Below are positions 1 to 4,500 of a stretch of DNA of 5,381 nucleotides, piece after piece. The DNA lies in the NCBI GenBank assembly GCA_025060055.1, contig JANXCK010000225.1, positions 1 through 5,381 on the forward strand. The letters run 5' to 3'. The notes below the pieces were generated by a model, which was not told where the DNA came from, did no database searches, and saw nothing but the letters and a program-made list of their open reading frames with translations. Source of the stretch: Fimbriimonadales bacterium. Lineage in GTDB: Bacteria; Armatimonadota; Fimbriimonadia; Fimbriimonadales; GBS-DC. Position 1 is the stretch's first letter; each line of letters begins with the position of its first letter. The position numbers were made by a program, and so were the translations under genes.

Positions 1-120
1 AAGCGCCGCAACCTCGAAGTCGTATCCTGCAAGGTGTGGTGTGCCCAGTATCAGTAAGTGGGTCTTTTCCCGTTCTGCTATCGGCGCACGAAACGGTGGT
101 CGATTCCGCACGATGCTCAT
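1..120 (-). CDS. 5' fragment of an unrecognised protein gene (first 40 codons)
   Basis: Reading leftwards from the ATG at 120 gives 40 codons with no stop before the window edge. The product begins MSIVRNRPPFRAPIAEREK and continues with the hydrophobic stretch THLLILGTPHLAGYDF. The start lies 2 nt after the stop of the Uma2 gene, and a purine-rich, G-rich stretch just upstream could serve as its ribosome binding site, so translational coupling is likely. The pattern LLILGTPHL, a buried beta strand followed by G-T-x-H, resembles the opening of DUF5694-type proteins (usually V-L-x-L-G-T-x-H-F). With only 40 residues visible this is a resemblance, not an assignment. The codon use is like the neighbouring genes, which supports a real gene. 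Confidence 0.6.
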   Translation of the reverse strand, partial: MSIVRNRPPFRAPIAEREKTHLLILGTPHLAGYDFEVAAL

Positions 121-122
121 GT

Positions 123-677
123 CTACCCCCACACCTTACGCGCAGGCAACTCAAACCCTGGAAGCACCTCGTCGCCCGAAAGCACATCGGCATCAGCAAG
201 CGTCTGCACCTGCCCACCAGCACGCCACACCTCCACCACACGCCGCACAGGGTCCACCAACCACACCAACCGCACGCCACCTGCCAGCCACTCCCGCGCC
301 TTTTCGTGCAACTCGGGCAGAGGGTCATCGGGCAAGCGCACTTCCACCACGAGGTCGGGCGCGATACGCACGAACCCTTCGTCAGGCAAGTCGGGCGGGA
401 TACGCTCTTTGCGAATAAACGCTGCGTCAGGGGCTAACACGCTTTCGCCTGCGGGGGTCTGAATACGGAAGCCTGTCTCGGCAGCGTGAGTCTCGCCAAG
501 CCCTTTTTGGTCGCTAAAGTTCGCAATTCGGCTCCCGATGCGCATCGCAATCCGTCCGTGTCCTCTGCTGGCAGGCATTTTTTCGCGTACCTCGCCGCGC
601 CACAGTTCGGCGCGCTTGCCGATGTAGGTGCGCTCGAACTCCTCTGCGCTCAGGCGCGTCCTCGTGGCGGATGTCAT
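123..677 (-). CDS. Uma2 family (DUF820) putative restriction-endonuclease-fold protein
   Basis: This is an intact 184-residue protein, the usual length for the Uma2 family (PF05685), which has a PD-(D/E)XK nuclease fold and is very often multicopy. The family core is visible in order: GHGRIAMRIGSRIANF at about 39-54, LAPDAAFI around the putative catalytic D84, PDLVVEV with E112, and EKAREWLAGGVRLVWLVDP from 125 with K126. D84, E112 and K126 together fit the expected acidic-acidic-lysine triad. One deviation is that the usual EVLSPSD segment reads EVRLPDD. The biological role of the family is not established; a nuclease or mobile-element role is inferred from the fold. The start at 677 fits the family N-terminus, but its AGAAGG-like ribosome binding site is rather far upstream (about 15 nt). 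A damaged second copy of the same family lies at 3314-3799. Confidence 0.9.
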   Translation of the reverse strand: MTSATRTRLSAEEFERTYIGKRAELWRGEVREKMPASRGHGRIAMRIGSRIANFSDQKGLGETHAAETGFRIQTPAGESVLAPDAAFIRKERIPPDLPDEGFVRIAPDLVVEVRLPDDPLPELHEKAREWLAGGVRLVWLVDPVRRVVEVWRAGGQVQTLADADVLSGDEVLPGFELPARKVWG

Positions 678-717
678 AGCGTGGGAATGATACCTTCTGA
701 GAGACGGTTCGCAGCTG

Positions 718-938
718 CTATGTGCGTGGCTCCAGCCAGTGCAGCTCGACGCCGTGTCGTCGCAGGGCGCGCGCTTCCGCCCACGCCTCCAGCGCGTTCA
801 GCGGGGTCATCTGACTTAGCGTAGGCGCGTCCAGTAGGTTGAACGCCCAACGAGGAGGCACGTGCGCGTCCAGCCACGCCGCTCTTGTAGCAGGCACTGC
901 TGATAGTAGTCAATCAGCTCCGTGAGCCACTGACTCAT
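718..938 (-). pseudogene. small unrecognised gene interrupted by a single-base frameshift
   Basis: From the ATG at 938 the minus strand reads MSQWLTELIDYYQQCLLQER. It then loses frame near 878-881, and that frame ends soon after at a TAA. In the next frame the text continues coherently from AWLDAHVPPRWAFNLLDAP through LEAWAEARALRRHGVELHW to a TAG at 718. Adding one base at the junction (for example GAG CGC GCG TGG) gives a 73-residue protein, rich in Trp, Leu and Glu, with no signal peptide or membrane segment. I do not recognise the family. The stop is 40 nt before the Uma2 start, on the same strand, so the two are probably one operon. The break could be a true decay mutation, a sequencing error or, less likely, a programmed frameshift. 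Confidence 0.6.
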
Positions 939-1062
939 TTACAGGGATTGTACCCATGCGTCTGCACACACATGGCATCGTGGCGCATTCAATTTCGCCC
1001 GATTGAAAAGCCGAAATAATCCCTAATTTCACGCAAATCAGCGCAATCATAGGGCTTAGGAC
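939..1062. other. divergent intergenic region, left half, with overlapping inverted repeats
   Basis: This stretch lies between the minus-strand unit and the plus-strand promoter and has no supported gene. It is more AT-rich than the surroundings. Two overlapping inverted repeats are visible: TTCAAT (988-993) with ATTGAA (1002-1007), and ATTTCG (992-997) with CGAAAT (1012-1017). A shorter pair, CCCTA (1021-1025) with TAGGG (1050-1054), lies closer to the promoter. They could be operator half-sites or chance palindromes; nothing identifies a regulator. Confidence 0.3.
947..952 (-). promoter_or_regulatory. candidate -10 box for the minus-strand unit
   Basis: On the minus strand this reads TACAAT, identical to the -10 box of the divergent plus-strand promoter at 1087-1092. 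It sits only 8 nt before the ATG at 938, so transcription would begin at or within about 2 nt of the start codon and give an almost leaderless mRNA. No ribosome binding site is visible before that ATG, which agrees. No convincing -35 hexamer is present at the right distance. An imperfect inverted repeat, CCATGCGT at 954-961 and ACACATGG at 968-975, covers where the -35 would be and might be an operator. Confidence 0.3.
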
Positions 1063-1092
1063 TTGACTCAGAGCCGTAGTAGGTGGTACAAT
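1063..1092 (+). promoter_or_regulatory. sigma-70 type promoter for the secreted-protein/mgtE unit
   Basis: TTGACT at 1063-1068 and TACAAT at 1087-1092 are separated by 18 bp. Each hexamer differs from the consensus at one position (TTGACA, TATAAT). Transcription should start near 1099. The first downstream gene starts at 1240, leaving a leader of about 140 nt. It is the best promoter match noticed in the window. Confidence 0.65.
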
Positions 1093-1239
1093 GCTGTGGT
1101 TGTCCACGGATAGCCACAGGCGACTTCGTGGGGACGGGGTAGCCTTCTTACCTGTATCACTCTTTCGCAGTAAACGAAGCCTTCGTGGCGCGCCGTTGCG
1201 CGTGTTCACGAGCAAACCCAAATCAAGGAGGTGAAGCCC
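1093..1239 (+). promoter_or_regulatory. long structured 5' leader ahead of the secreted-protein/mgtE unit
   Basis: The leader has several possible helices. CTGTGG (1094-1099) can pair with CCACAG (1114-1119), or GTGG (1096-1099) with CCAC (1104-1107); the two are mutually exclusive. An exact 8-bp direct repeat, CTTCGTGG, occurs at 1124-1131 and 1181-1188. Either copy can pair with ACGAAG at 1174-1179, giving a long-range and a tight local alternative. A second small hairpin, CGTG-TT-CACG, is at 1201-1210. The strong ribosome binding site AAGGAGGTG is at 1225-1233. I could not match the conserved cores of the M-box, yybP-ykoY, NiCo, cobalamin or c-di-GMP riboswitches. A cis-regulatory role is inferred only from leader length, the paired alternatives and the downstream Mg2+ channel. 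Confidence 0.35.
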
Positions 1240-1869
1240 ATGCGCTGGATATTGCTCTTGCCGTTCGGCGCGACTGTCGTCAGCGCCATCGCGCGCGAGG
1301 TGGTGGTTATCAAACCCACCGCCAACCTGAACACACCGAACTCGGTGTATCTGGAGTTCGATTCTTACCGCTATAAGAGTGTGTCTGAGTCGTATCGGGC
1401 GGAGGCAATCTATGTGCAAATCAAGCCGACCGCGCAGTTCGACTTCGGACTTGACCGTGTGCATACCGACAACGGCGCGTCGGCGCAGACCTTTTGGAAC
1501 GTGCGCTATGTGGCGTCGCCTGAGACCGAGCGTATGCTGGGCGTTGCCATCGGCGCGTTCGAGATGGCGCAAGGCGTGAATCCAACGGTCTATCTGGTGG
1601 GCACGCGCACGCTGCAGCAGGGCGCATTCCATGCGGGCATCTACATACGGCGCAATCAGCTTGGCTGGGGCGTAGCGTATCAACAGCCTACTCCGCTGGG
1701 TGTGGAAATCGCGGTGGAGTATTACCGTCAGCCAGGCGGTGACGGACTGCTGAGCCTGTGCCTGACCCGCCCCCTGCGCGGGCGTACAAGCTTGTCGCTC
1801 TACGCGACCGTGAACGACCGCACGCGCACGCTGGAGGTGATGGGCGCAAATGTCGCCTTCAACTTATAA
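1240..1869 (+). CDS. small secreted beta-rich protein, possible outer-membrane barrel
   Basis: The product is 209 residues. It begins with a signal peptide (MRWILLLPFGATVVSAIA, hydrophobic core 4-14, AxA-type cleavage after residue 18). The mature part has no other hydrophobic helix. It is built of alternating polar/hydrophobic stretches separated by turn-like loops, for example HAGIYIRR, WGVAYQQ, GVEIAVEYY, LLSLCLTR, SLSLYATV and LEVMGANVAFNL, the pattern of transmembrane beta strands. A short internal echo, IKPTAN and IKPTAQ, occurs in the first third. The ATG at 1240 is chosen over an in-frame GTG at 1231 because that GTG lies inside the ribosome binding site AAGGAGGTG, which is well spaced from 1240. 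I do not recognise a named family. It is followed 29 bp later by mgtE and is probably cotranscribed, which suggests a part in divalent-cation passage or envelope homeostasis; that is inference. Confidence 0.75.
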   Translation: MRWILLLPFGATVVSAIAREVVVIKPTANLNTPNSVYLEFDSYRYKSVSESYRAEAIYVQIKPTAQFDFGLDRVHTDNGASAQTFWNVRYVASPETERMLGVAIGAFEMAQGVNPTVYLVGTRTLQQGAFHAGIYIRRNQLGWGVAYQQPTPLGVEIAVEYYRQPGGDGLLSLCLTRPLRGRTSLSLYATVNDRTRTLEVMGANVAFNL

Positions 1870-1898
1870 CTCAAAAAACCTAATACAGGAGGTGAATC

Positions 1899-3263
1899 AT
1901 GACTCTATGCAAAATCTTGGCAGAAATGCTAGCGGAGAAGAACTTCGAGGGCGCGAAGGCGGCGCTGAACTATGCCCGCCCCAACGCGATTGTCGAGTGC
2001 CTGCGCGAGATGCCACCCAGCCAGCAGGCGCTGGTGTTCCGCTTGCTCGAAAAGCAGCGCGCACTCGATGTATTCGAGCACCTTGACCGCTGGGAGCAGA
2101 CGCAACTCGTGCGCGCGATGGAAGACCCCGACCTCGTGCAGTTAATCGAGGCGATTGAACCCGATGCGCGCGTGCGCCTGCTGGAGGAGCTGCCCGCCAA
2201 AGTGGTCAAGCGCATCCTGTTGGAGTTGAGCGGCGAGACGCTCGCCTCCATCAGCGTATTACTGGGCTACCCTGAAGACAGCGCGGGGCGCGTGATGAAT
2301 CCCAAGTATCTCGCGCTGCCCGAACAGACGCCCGTGAGCGTCGCGCTGCAGCAGATACGCCAATCGTCGTTAGACCCTGAGTATCTGGAGGTGGTGTTCG
2401 TGCTGGGCGAGGGACGGCTCTACAAGGGGTATGTGACTGTCGCCAAGCTGCTCAAAGCCGCGCCCGACACGCCCCTGTGCGCCCTGCTGGAAGGCGAGCC
2501 TGTTTCGGTGTCAGTTTACGACTCCACCGAGAAGGTCGCAGAACTGTTCGCCCGTCGCCAGTACCCGCTGGTGGCAGTGGTCGACAGCGAGCGACGCCTC
2601 GTGGGCGCCCTCGACGCCGAACGCGGGCTGGAACTGGTAGAGGAGACCGAAGCGCAACGGCTCACCACCTTCGGTGGAACGGTCGCACTCGGCGGACCCG
2701 ATATCGATGTGGTCAGCACGCCGTTGGCGCGTGTCTTCAAAGCGCGCGTATTCTGGCTGATTGTGTTGACCTTCTTCGGCGTGCTAACCTCGACTTTCGT
2801 GGCGCAACAGGAGGAGATTCTTTCCAAAGCGATTGTGCTGGCGGCGTTTATTGCGCCGATTATCGACATGGGCGGCAACACAGGCAGCCAGTCGGCGACG
2901 CTGGTGATTCGCGCGATGGCGTTGGGGCAGGTGCGGTTGCGCCTGCGCGATTTTCTGTTCATTCTCAAGCGCGACGCGCCCGTAGCGCTGGCGATGGGCG
3001 TCGCAATCGGCGTGCTGGAAGCGGTGCTGGCACACTTTTCCAAAGGCGTCGGCTTCGATGTGCTGATGGTCGTCGGGCTGGCGATGCTGACCGTGACGAT
3101 TGTGGGCAGCTTGGTGGGCGTGGCGTTGCCGTTCGCAGCGCGACGGCTCGGTTTTGACCCTGCCACGCTCAGCGGACCCGTAATCACTTCGGTGATGGAC
3201 TTGCTCGGTGTGATGATATACTTTGGCTTCGCGTACTACTTCCTGAGCGAGTTGCTGAAGTAG
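1899..3263 (+). CDS. mgtE: MgtE family magnesium channel/transporter
   Basis: The 454-residue product has the full MgtE layout and normal length. Residues about 10-125 are the helical MgtE N domain, ending with the linker motif YPEDSAGRVMNP at 124-135. Two CBS domains follow (about 130-250; VGALD in the second). The C-terminal domain has five membrane helices at roughly 283-302, 311-326, 360-380, 387-411 and 427-450. The pore-region signature GGNTGSQSA is at 325-333. DPATLSGPVITSVMD at 420-434 ends in D434, equivalent to the conserved pore-lining Asp of the family. In characterised homologues this inner-membrane homodimer conducts Mg2+ and is gated by Mg2+ binding to the cytoplasmic N and CBS domains. 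The ribosome binding site AGGAGGTGA (1887-1895) fixes the ATG at 1899. It follows the secreted protein by 29 bp, probably on one transcript. Confidence 0.96.
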   Translation: MTLCKILAEMLAEKNFEGAKAALNYARPNAIVECLREMPPSQQALVFRLLEKQRALDVFEHLDRWEQTQLVRAMEDPDLVQLIEAIEPDARVRLLEELPAKVVKRILLELSGETLASISVLLGYPEDSAGRVMNPKYLALPEQTPVSVALQQIRQSSLDPEYLEVVFVLGEGRLYKGYVTVAKLLKAAPDTPLCALLEGEPVSVSVYDSTEKVAELFARRQYPLVAVVDSERRLVGALDAERGLELVEETEAQRLTTFGGTVALGGPDIDVVSTPLARVFKARVFWLIVLTFFGVLTSTFVAQQEEILSKAIVLAAFIAPIIDMGGNTGSQSATLVIRAMALGQVRLRLRDFLFILKRDAPVALAMGVAIGVLEAVLAHFSKGVGFDVLMVVGLAMLTVTIVGSLVGVALPFAARRLGFDPATLSGPVITSVMDLLGVMIYFGFAYYFLSELLK

Positions 3264-3265
3264 CA

Positions 3266-3294
3266 GGTGTGCAGGGGCATGCCCCCTGCGCACC
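3266..3294 (+). terminator. strong GC hairpin just after mgtE
   Basis: GGTGTGCAGGGG (3266-3277) pairs with CCCCTGCGCACC (3283-3294) across a 5-nt loop, giving a 12-bp stem with one G-U pair, 2 nt after the mgtE stop. No T-run follows, so it is not a canonical intrinsic terminator. It may slow transcription, protect the mRNA 3' end, or simply be another dispersed palindrome like those farther right. Confidence 0.45.
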
Positions 3295-3351
3295 CCTCGA
3301 AAATGGAGCAGGGCTACCCCCATACCTCGTGTGTGGGCAACTTAAACCCGA

Positions 3352-3355
3352 ATAA
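3352..3355. repeat. left copy of the target-site duplication (ATAA)
   Basis: ATAA here is repeated at 3738-3741, on either side of the composite insertion. Keeping a single copy restores the Uma2 reading frame exactly. The true duplication could be read as 3 bp (TAA) because element ends and target share letters. Confidence 0.65.
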
Positions 3356-3610
3356 TACCAATCGGGATTTCAAATGACACATTGTCCTGTACGGCTAAAG
3401 CCGTTGCTATGCAGACGAAGCCGACCTTCGTCGGCTACAGCCCGCGTAGGCGGGCTTGGTTTGTGTGGGGGCGACTTCAGTCGCGACGGCCCTCATCGTC
3501 GGCGAGACGCCGACGCTACGAATGGGTTAGCCCGCGCAGGCGGGCTTGGTTCGCGCAGCAACGGCTTCAGCCGTACCAGAATATTGCGCTATTTGAAACC
3601 CCGATTGGTA
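3356..3610. mobile_element. 255-bp MITE-like element with terminal inverted repeats and a hairpin array
   Basis: The ends are TACCAATCGGGATTTCAAAT (3356-3375) and the inverse of TACCAATCGGGGTTTCAAAT (3591-3610), 19 of 20 matching. Weaker symmetry extends inwards to ACGGCT..AGCCGT hairpins on both sides, so the terminal repeat spans roughly 45-50 bp. The inside is a run of short palindromes and has no credible gene. If the outermost TA on each side is the duplicated target, the element proper is 3358-3608 and would resemble non-autonomous IS630/Tc1-type elements, which use TA targets. That family link is inferred; no transposase is present to confirm it. Confidence 0.7.
3391..3574. repeat. array of seven short perfect palindromes inside the 255-bp element
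   Basis: Stems in order: ACGGCT-AA-AGCCGT (3391-3404); AGCCGAC-CTTC-GTCGGCT (3419-3436), which competes with GACGAAG-CCGAC-CTTCGTC (3414-3432); AGCCCGC-GTAG-GCGGGCT (3439-3456); GCGACT-TC-AGTCGC (3471-3484); CGTCGGCG-AGA-CGCCGACG (3497-3515); AGCCCGC-GCAG-GCGGGCT (3529-3546); and ACGGCT-TC-AGCCGT (3561-3574). The third and sixth are near-identical direct copies 90 bp apart, each followed by TGGTT. The first and last are the same palindrome with different loops. Each arm is a perfect complement despite different sequences, which suggests the folds matter or arise by a hairpin-copying process. Confidence 0.75.
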
Positions 3611-3737
3611 AGTGCTTCCAACTCGAAATCGTCTCTTTTCTGCAGGGCAGGTTAGGAACCTGCCCCTACTACAAATACCCTGTAGGGGCGCGTTCCCAAC
3701 GCGCCCAAAACAGGGCGATTCTATGCTGGAGGCACTT
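3610..3737. mobile_element. 128-bp second MITE-like element, adjoining the first
   Basis: The ends are AAGTGCTTCCA (3610-3620) and the inverse of AAGTGCCTCCA (3727-3737), 10 of 11 matching. Patchy symmetry continues about 31 bp inwards, including AATCG in register. The centre holds two GC palindromes facing each other: GGGCAGGTT-AGG-AACCTGCCC (about 3645-3665) and GGGCGCGTT-CCC-AACGCGCCC (about 3685-3705). They are joined by CCCCTAC and GTAGGGG flanks that are also inverted. No gene fits. It ends exactly at the right ATAA copy, so this was probably the original insertion into the Uma2 gene, with the 255-bp element arriving later at its terminal TA. Confidence 0.6.
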
Positions 3738-3741
3738 ATAA
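3738..3741. repeat. right copy of the target-site duplication (ATAA)
   Basis: Matches ATAA at 3352-3355. The sequence on its right resumes the interrupted Uma2 remnant. Confidence 0.65.
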
Positions 3742-3835
3742 CAACGCCTCGCCCGAAAGCATGTCAGCGTCAAGTGAGAGCCTGCACCACGCGCCGCACA
3801 CCGCTCCTGCCTTACTGTCAGGTATCCTCTTGCCG

Positions 3836-4465
3836 ATGCTGGTTCGAACCATCCTTCCCTCGGAGATGAGTCCGCGTGAGGCGTATGCGTTGCTGATTAG
3901 CTGCGTTGCGCCGCGTCCGATTGCATGGGTCAGCACCTGCGCGCCCGATGGCAGCACGAACCTCGCGCCGTTTAGCTTCTTCAACGCGGGCGGCGCCAAC
4001 CCCGTGTCCGTAGTGTTTTCCTGCACGAACTTCCGCGACGGACGCCCCAAAGACACCCTGCGCAATGTGCAAGCTACAGGCGAATTCGTGGTCAACATCG
4101 CACCCTACTGGCTCGCCGAAAAGATGAACCAGACCTCGTTCGAGTACGAGTACGGCGTCTGCGAGTTCGAGCAGGTCGGGCTGACGCGTGCGCCGTCGCG
4201 CTATGTGCAGCCACCGCGCGTGGCAGAAAGCCCAATCTCGATGGAGTGCAAACTGTTCCAAGTGGTCGCGCACGGCACAGGACCTGTGGCAGCGAACTAT
4301 GTGATTGGCGAGGTGCTGTGCTTTCATATCGCAGAGCATCTGCTCAAGCCAGAGGGCGTCGTGGACAACCTCGCTGCTGACTTTATCGGCAGGATGGGCG
4401 AGGCGTGGTATATACGCGCAACGCCAGAGGCGATGTTCCGCATGGAGCGTCCCACCGCAGGCTAA
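3836..4465 (+). CDS. flavin-reductase-like, FMN-binding split-barrel protein
   Basis: The product is 209 residues from ATG 3836. It matches the flavin reductase-like family (PF01613) along its length: SPREAYALLISCVAPRPIAWVST (12-34), NLAPFSFFN (42-50), KDTLRN (72-77), GEFVVN (82-87) and RVAESPISMECK (128-139). Such proteins bind FMN and are usually the NAD(P)H:flavin reductase half of two-component oxygenases or related flavoenzymes; the substrate cannot be read here. An in-frame ATG at 3761 would add 25 residues, but those codons overlap the antisense Uma2 remnant and do not look like family sequence, so 3836 is preferred. Its ribosome binding site is weak (AGG about 13 nt upstream). No partner oxygenase is next to it. 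The protein has no signal peptide and should be cytoplasmic. Confidence 0.9.
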   Translation: MLVRTILPSEMSPREAYALLISCVAPRPIAWVSTCAPDGSTNLAPFSFFNAGGANPVSVVFSCTNFRDGRPKDTLRNVQATGEFVVNIAPYWLAEKMNQTSFEYEYGVCEFEQVGLTRAPSRYVQPPRVAESPISMECKLFQVVAHGTGPVAANYVIGEVLCFHIAEHLLKPEGVVDNLAADFIGRMGEAWYIRATPEAMFRMERPTAG

Positions 4466-4472
4466 GCAAGGG

Positions 4473-4478
4473 TATACT
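4473..4478 (+). promoter_or_regulatory. possible -10 box before the metallopeptidase gene
   Basis: TATACT lies in the 35-bp gap between the flavin reductase stop and the next start, and would start transcription about 16 nt before the ATG at 4501. No good -35 box is visible at 16-18 bp upstream, so the gene may instead be read through from the flavin reductase gene. Confidence 0.3.
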
Positions 4479-4500
4479 GTGTTGCACGGGGGGACGGTGT

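Larger units (their letters stand above)
3314..3799 (-). pseudogene. 3' remnant of a second Uma2-family gene, split by a 382-bp insertion
   Basis: Two separated stretches on the minus strand match the end of the intact Uma2 gene at 123-677. The first, 3314-3355, encodes GFKLPTHEVWG and a stop, against GFELPARKVWG in the intact copy; 28 of 36 bases agree. The second, 3738-3799, encodes VRRVV, then QALT and DADMLSG, against VRRVVEV...QTLADADVLSG. Deleting 3356-3737 and one ATAA copy joins them in frame as GEALLFGFKLPTHEVWG, the same length as the intact C-terminus. Other damage: one extra base near 3772, a gap of about 9 codons after VRRVV relative to the intact copy, and loss of everything upstream, with homology ending near 3799. 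Only about the last 35 codons survive, so it cannot be functional. Confidence 0.8.

Noticed and set aside
36..824. Several plus-strand open frames over the Uma2 and small-gene region
   Set aside because: They are shadows of the minus-strand genes, and their products are Pro/His/Arg-rich without recognisable domains.
1119..1186. Leader might contain decayed copies of the 3356-3610 hairpins (shared GGCGACTTC and ACGAAGCC)
   Set aside because: The shared words are 8-9 bases in GC-rich DNA and not in the same order or spacing, so chance similarity is sufficient.
1093..1239. Known Mg2+ or Mn2+ riboswitch (M-box, yybP-ykoY) upstream of mgtE
   Set aside because: None of the conserved core sequences of these classes could be found by eye. 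Only an unassigned structured leader is claimed.
910..1683. Long minus-strand open frame (257 codons) opposite the secreted-protein gene
   Set aside because: It is antisense to a gene with a signal peptide, strong ribosome binding site and promoter. Its product is rich in Arg and His with no domain pattern, as expected from codon bias on the other strand.
2477..3187. Open frames on both strands inside mgtE
   Set aside because: They overlap the MgtE membrane domain, whose motifs are intact, and are frame shadows.
3439..3546. Possible CRISPR-like repeat (AGCCCGC hairpins at 3439 and 3529)
   Set aside because: There are only two copies, 90 bp apart, with other palindromes between, and they lie inside an element with terminal inverted repeats. 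No cas gene is present.
3374..3869. Short plus-strand open frames through the palindrome region
   Set aside because: They translate repeat DNA and the transposon scar, giving repeated Arg/Gly stretches such as RRRAWF that reflect the hairpins. No start signals support them.
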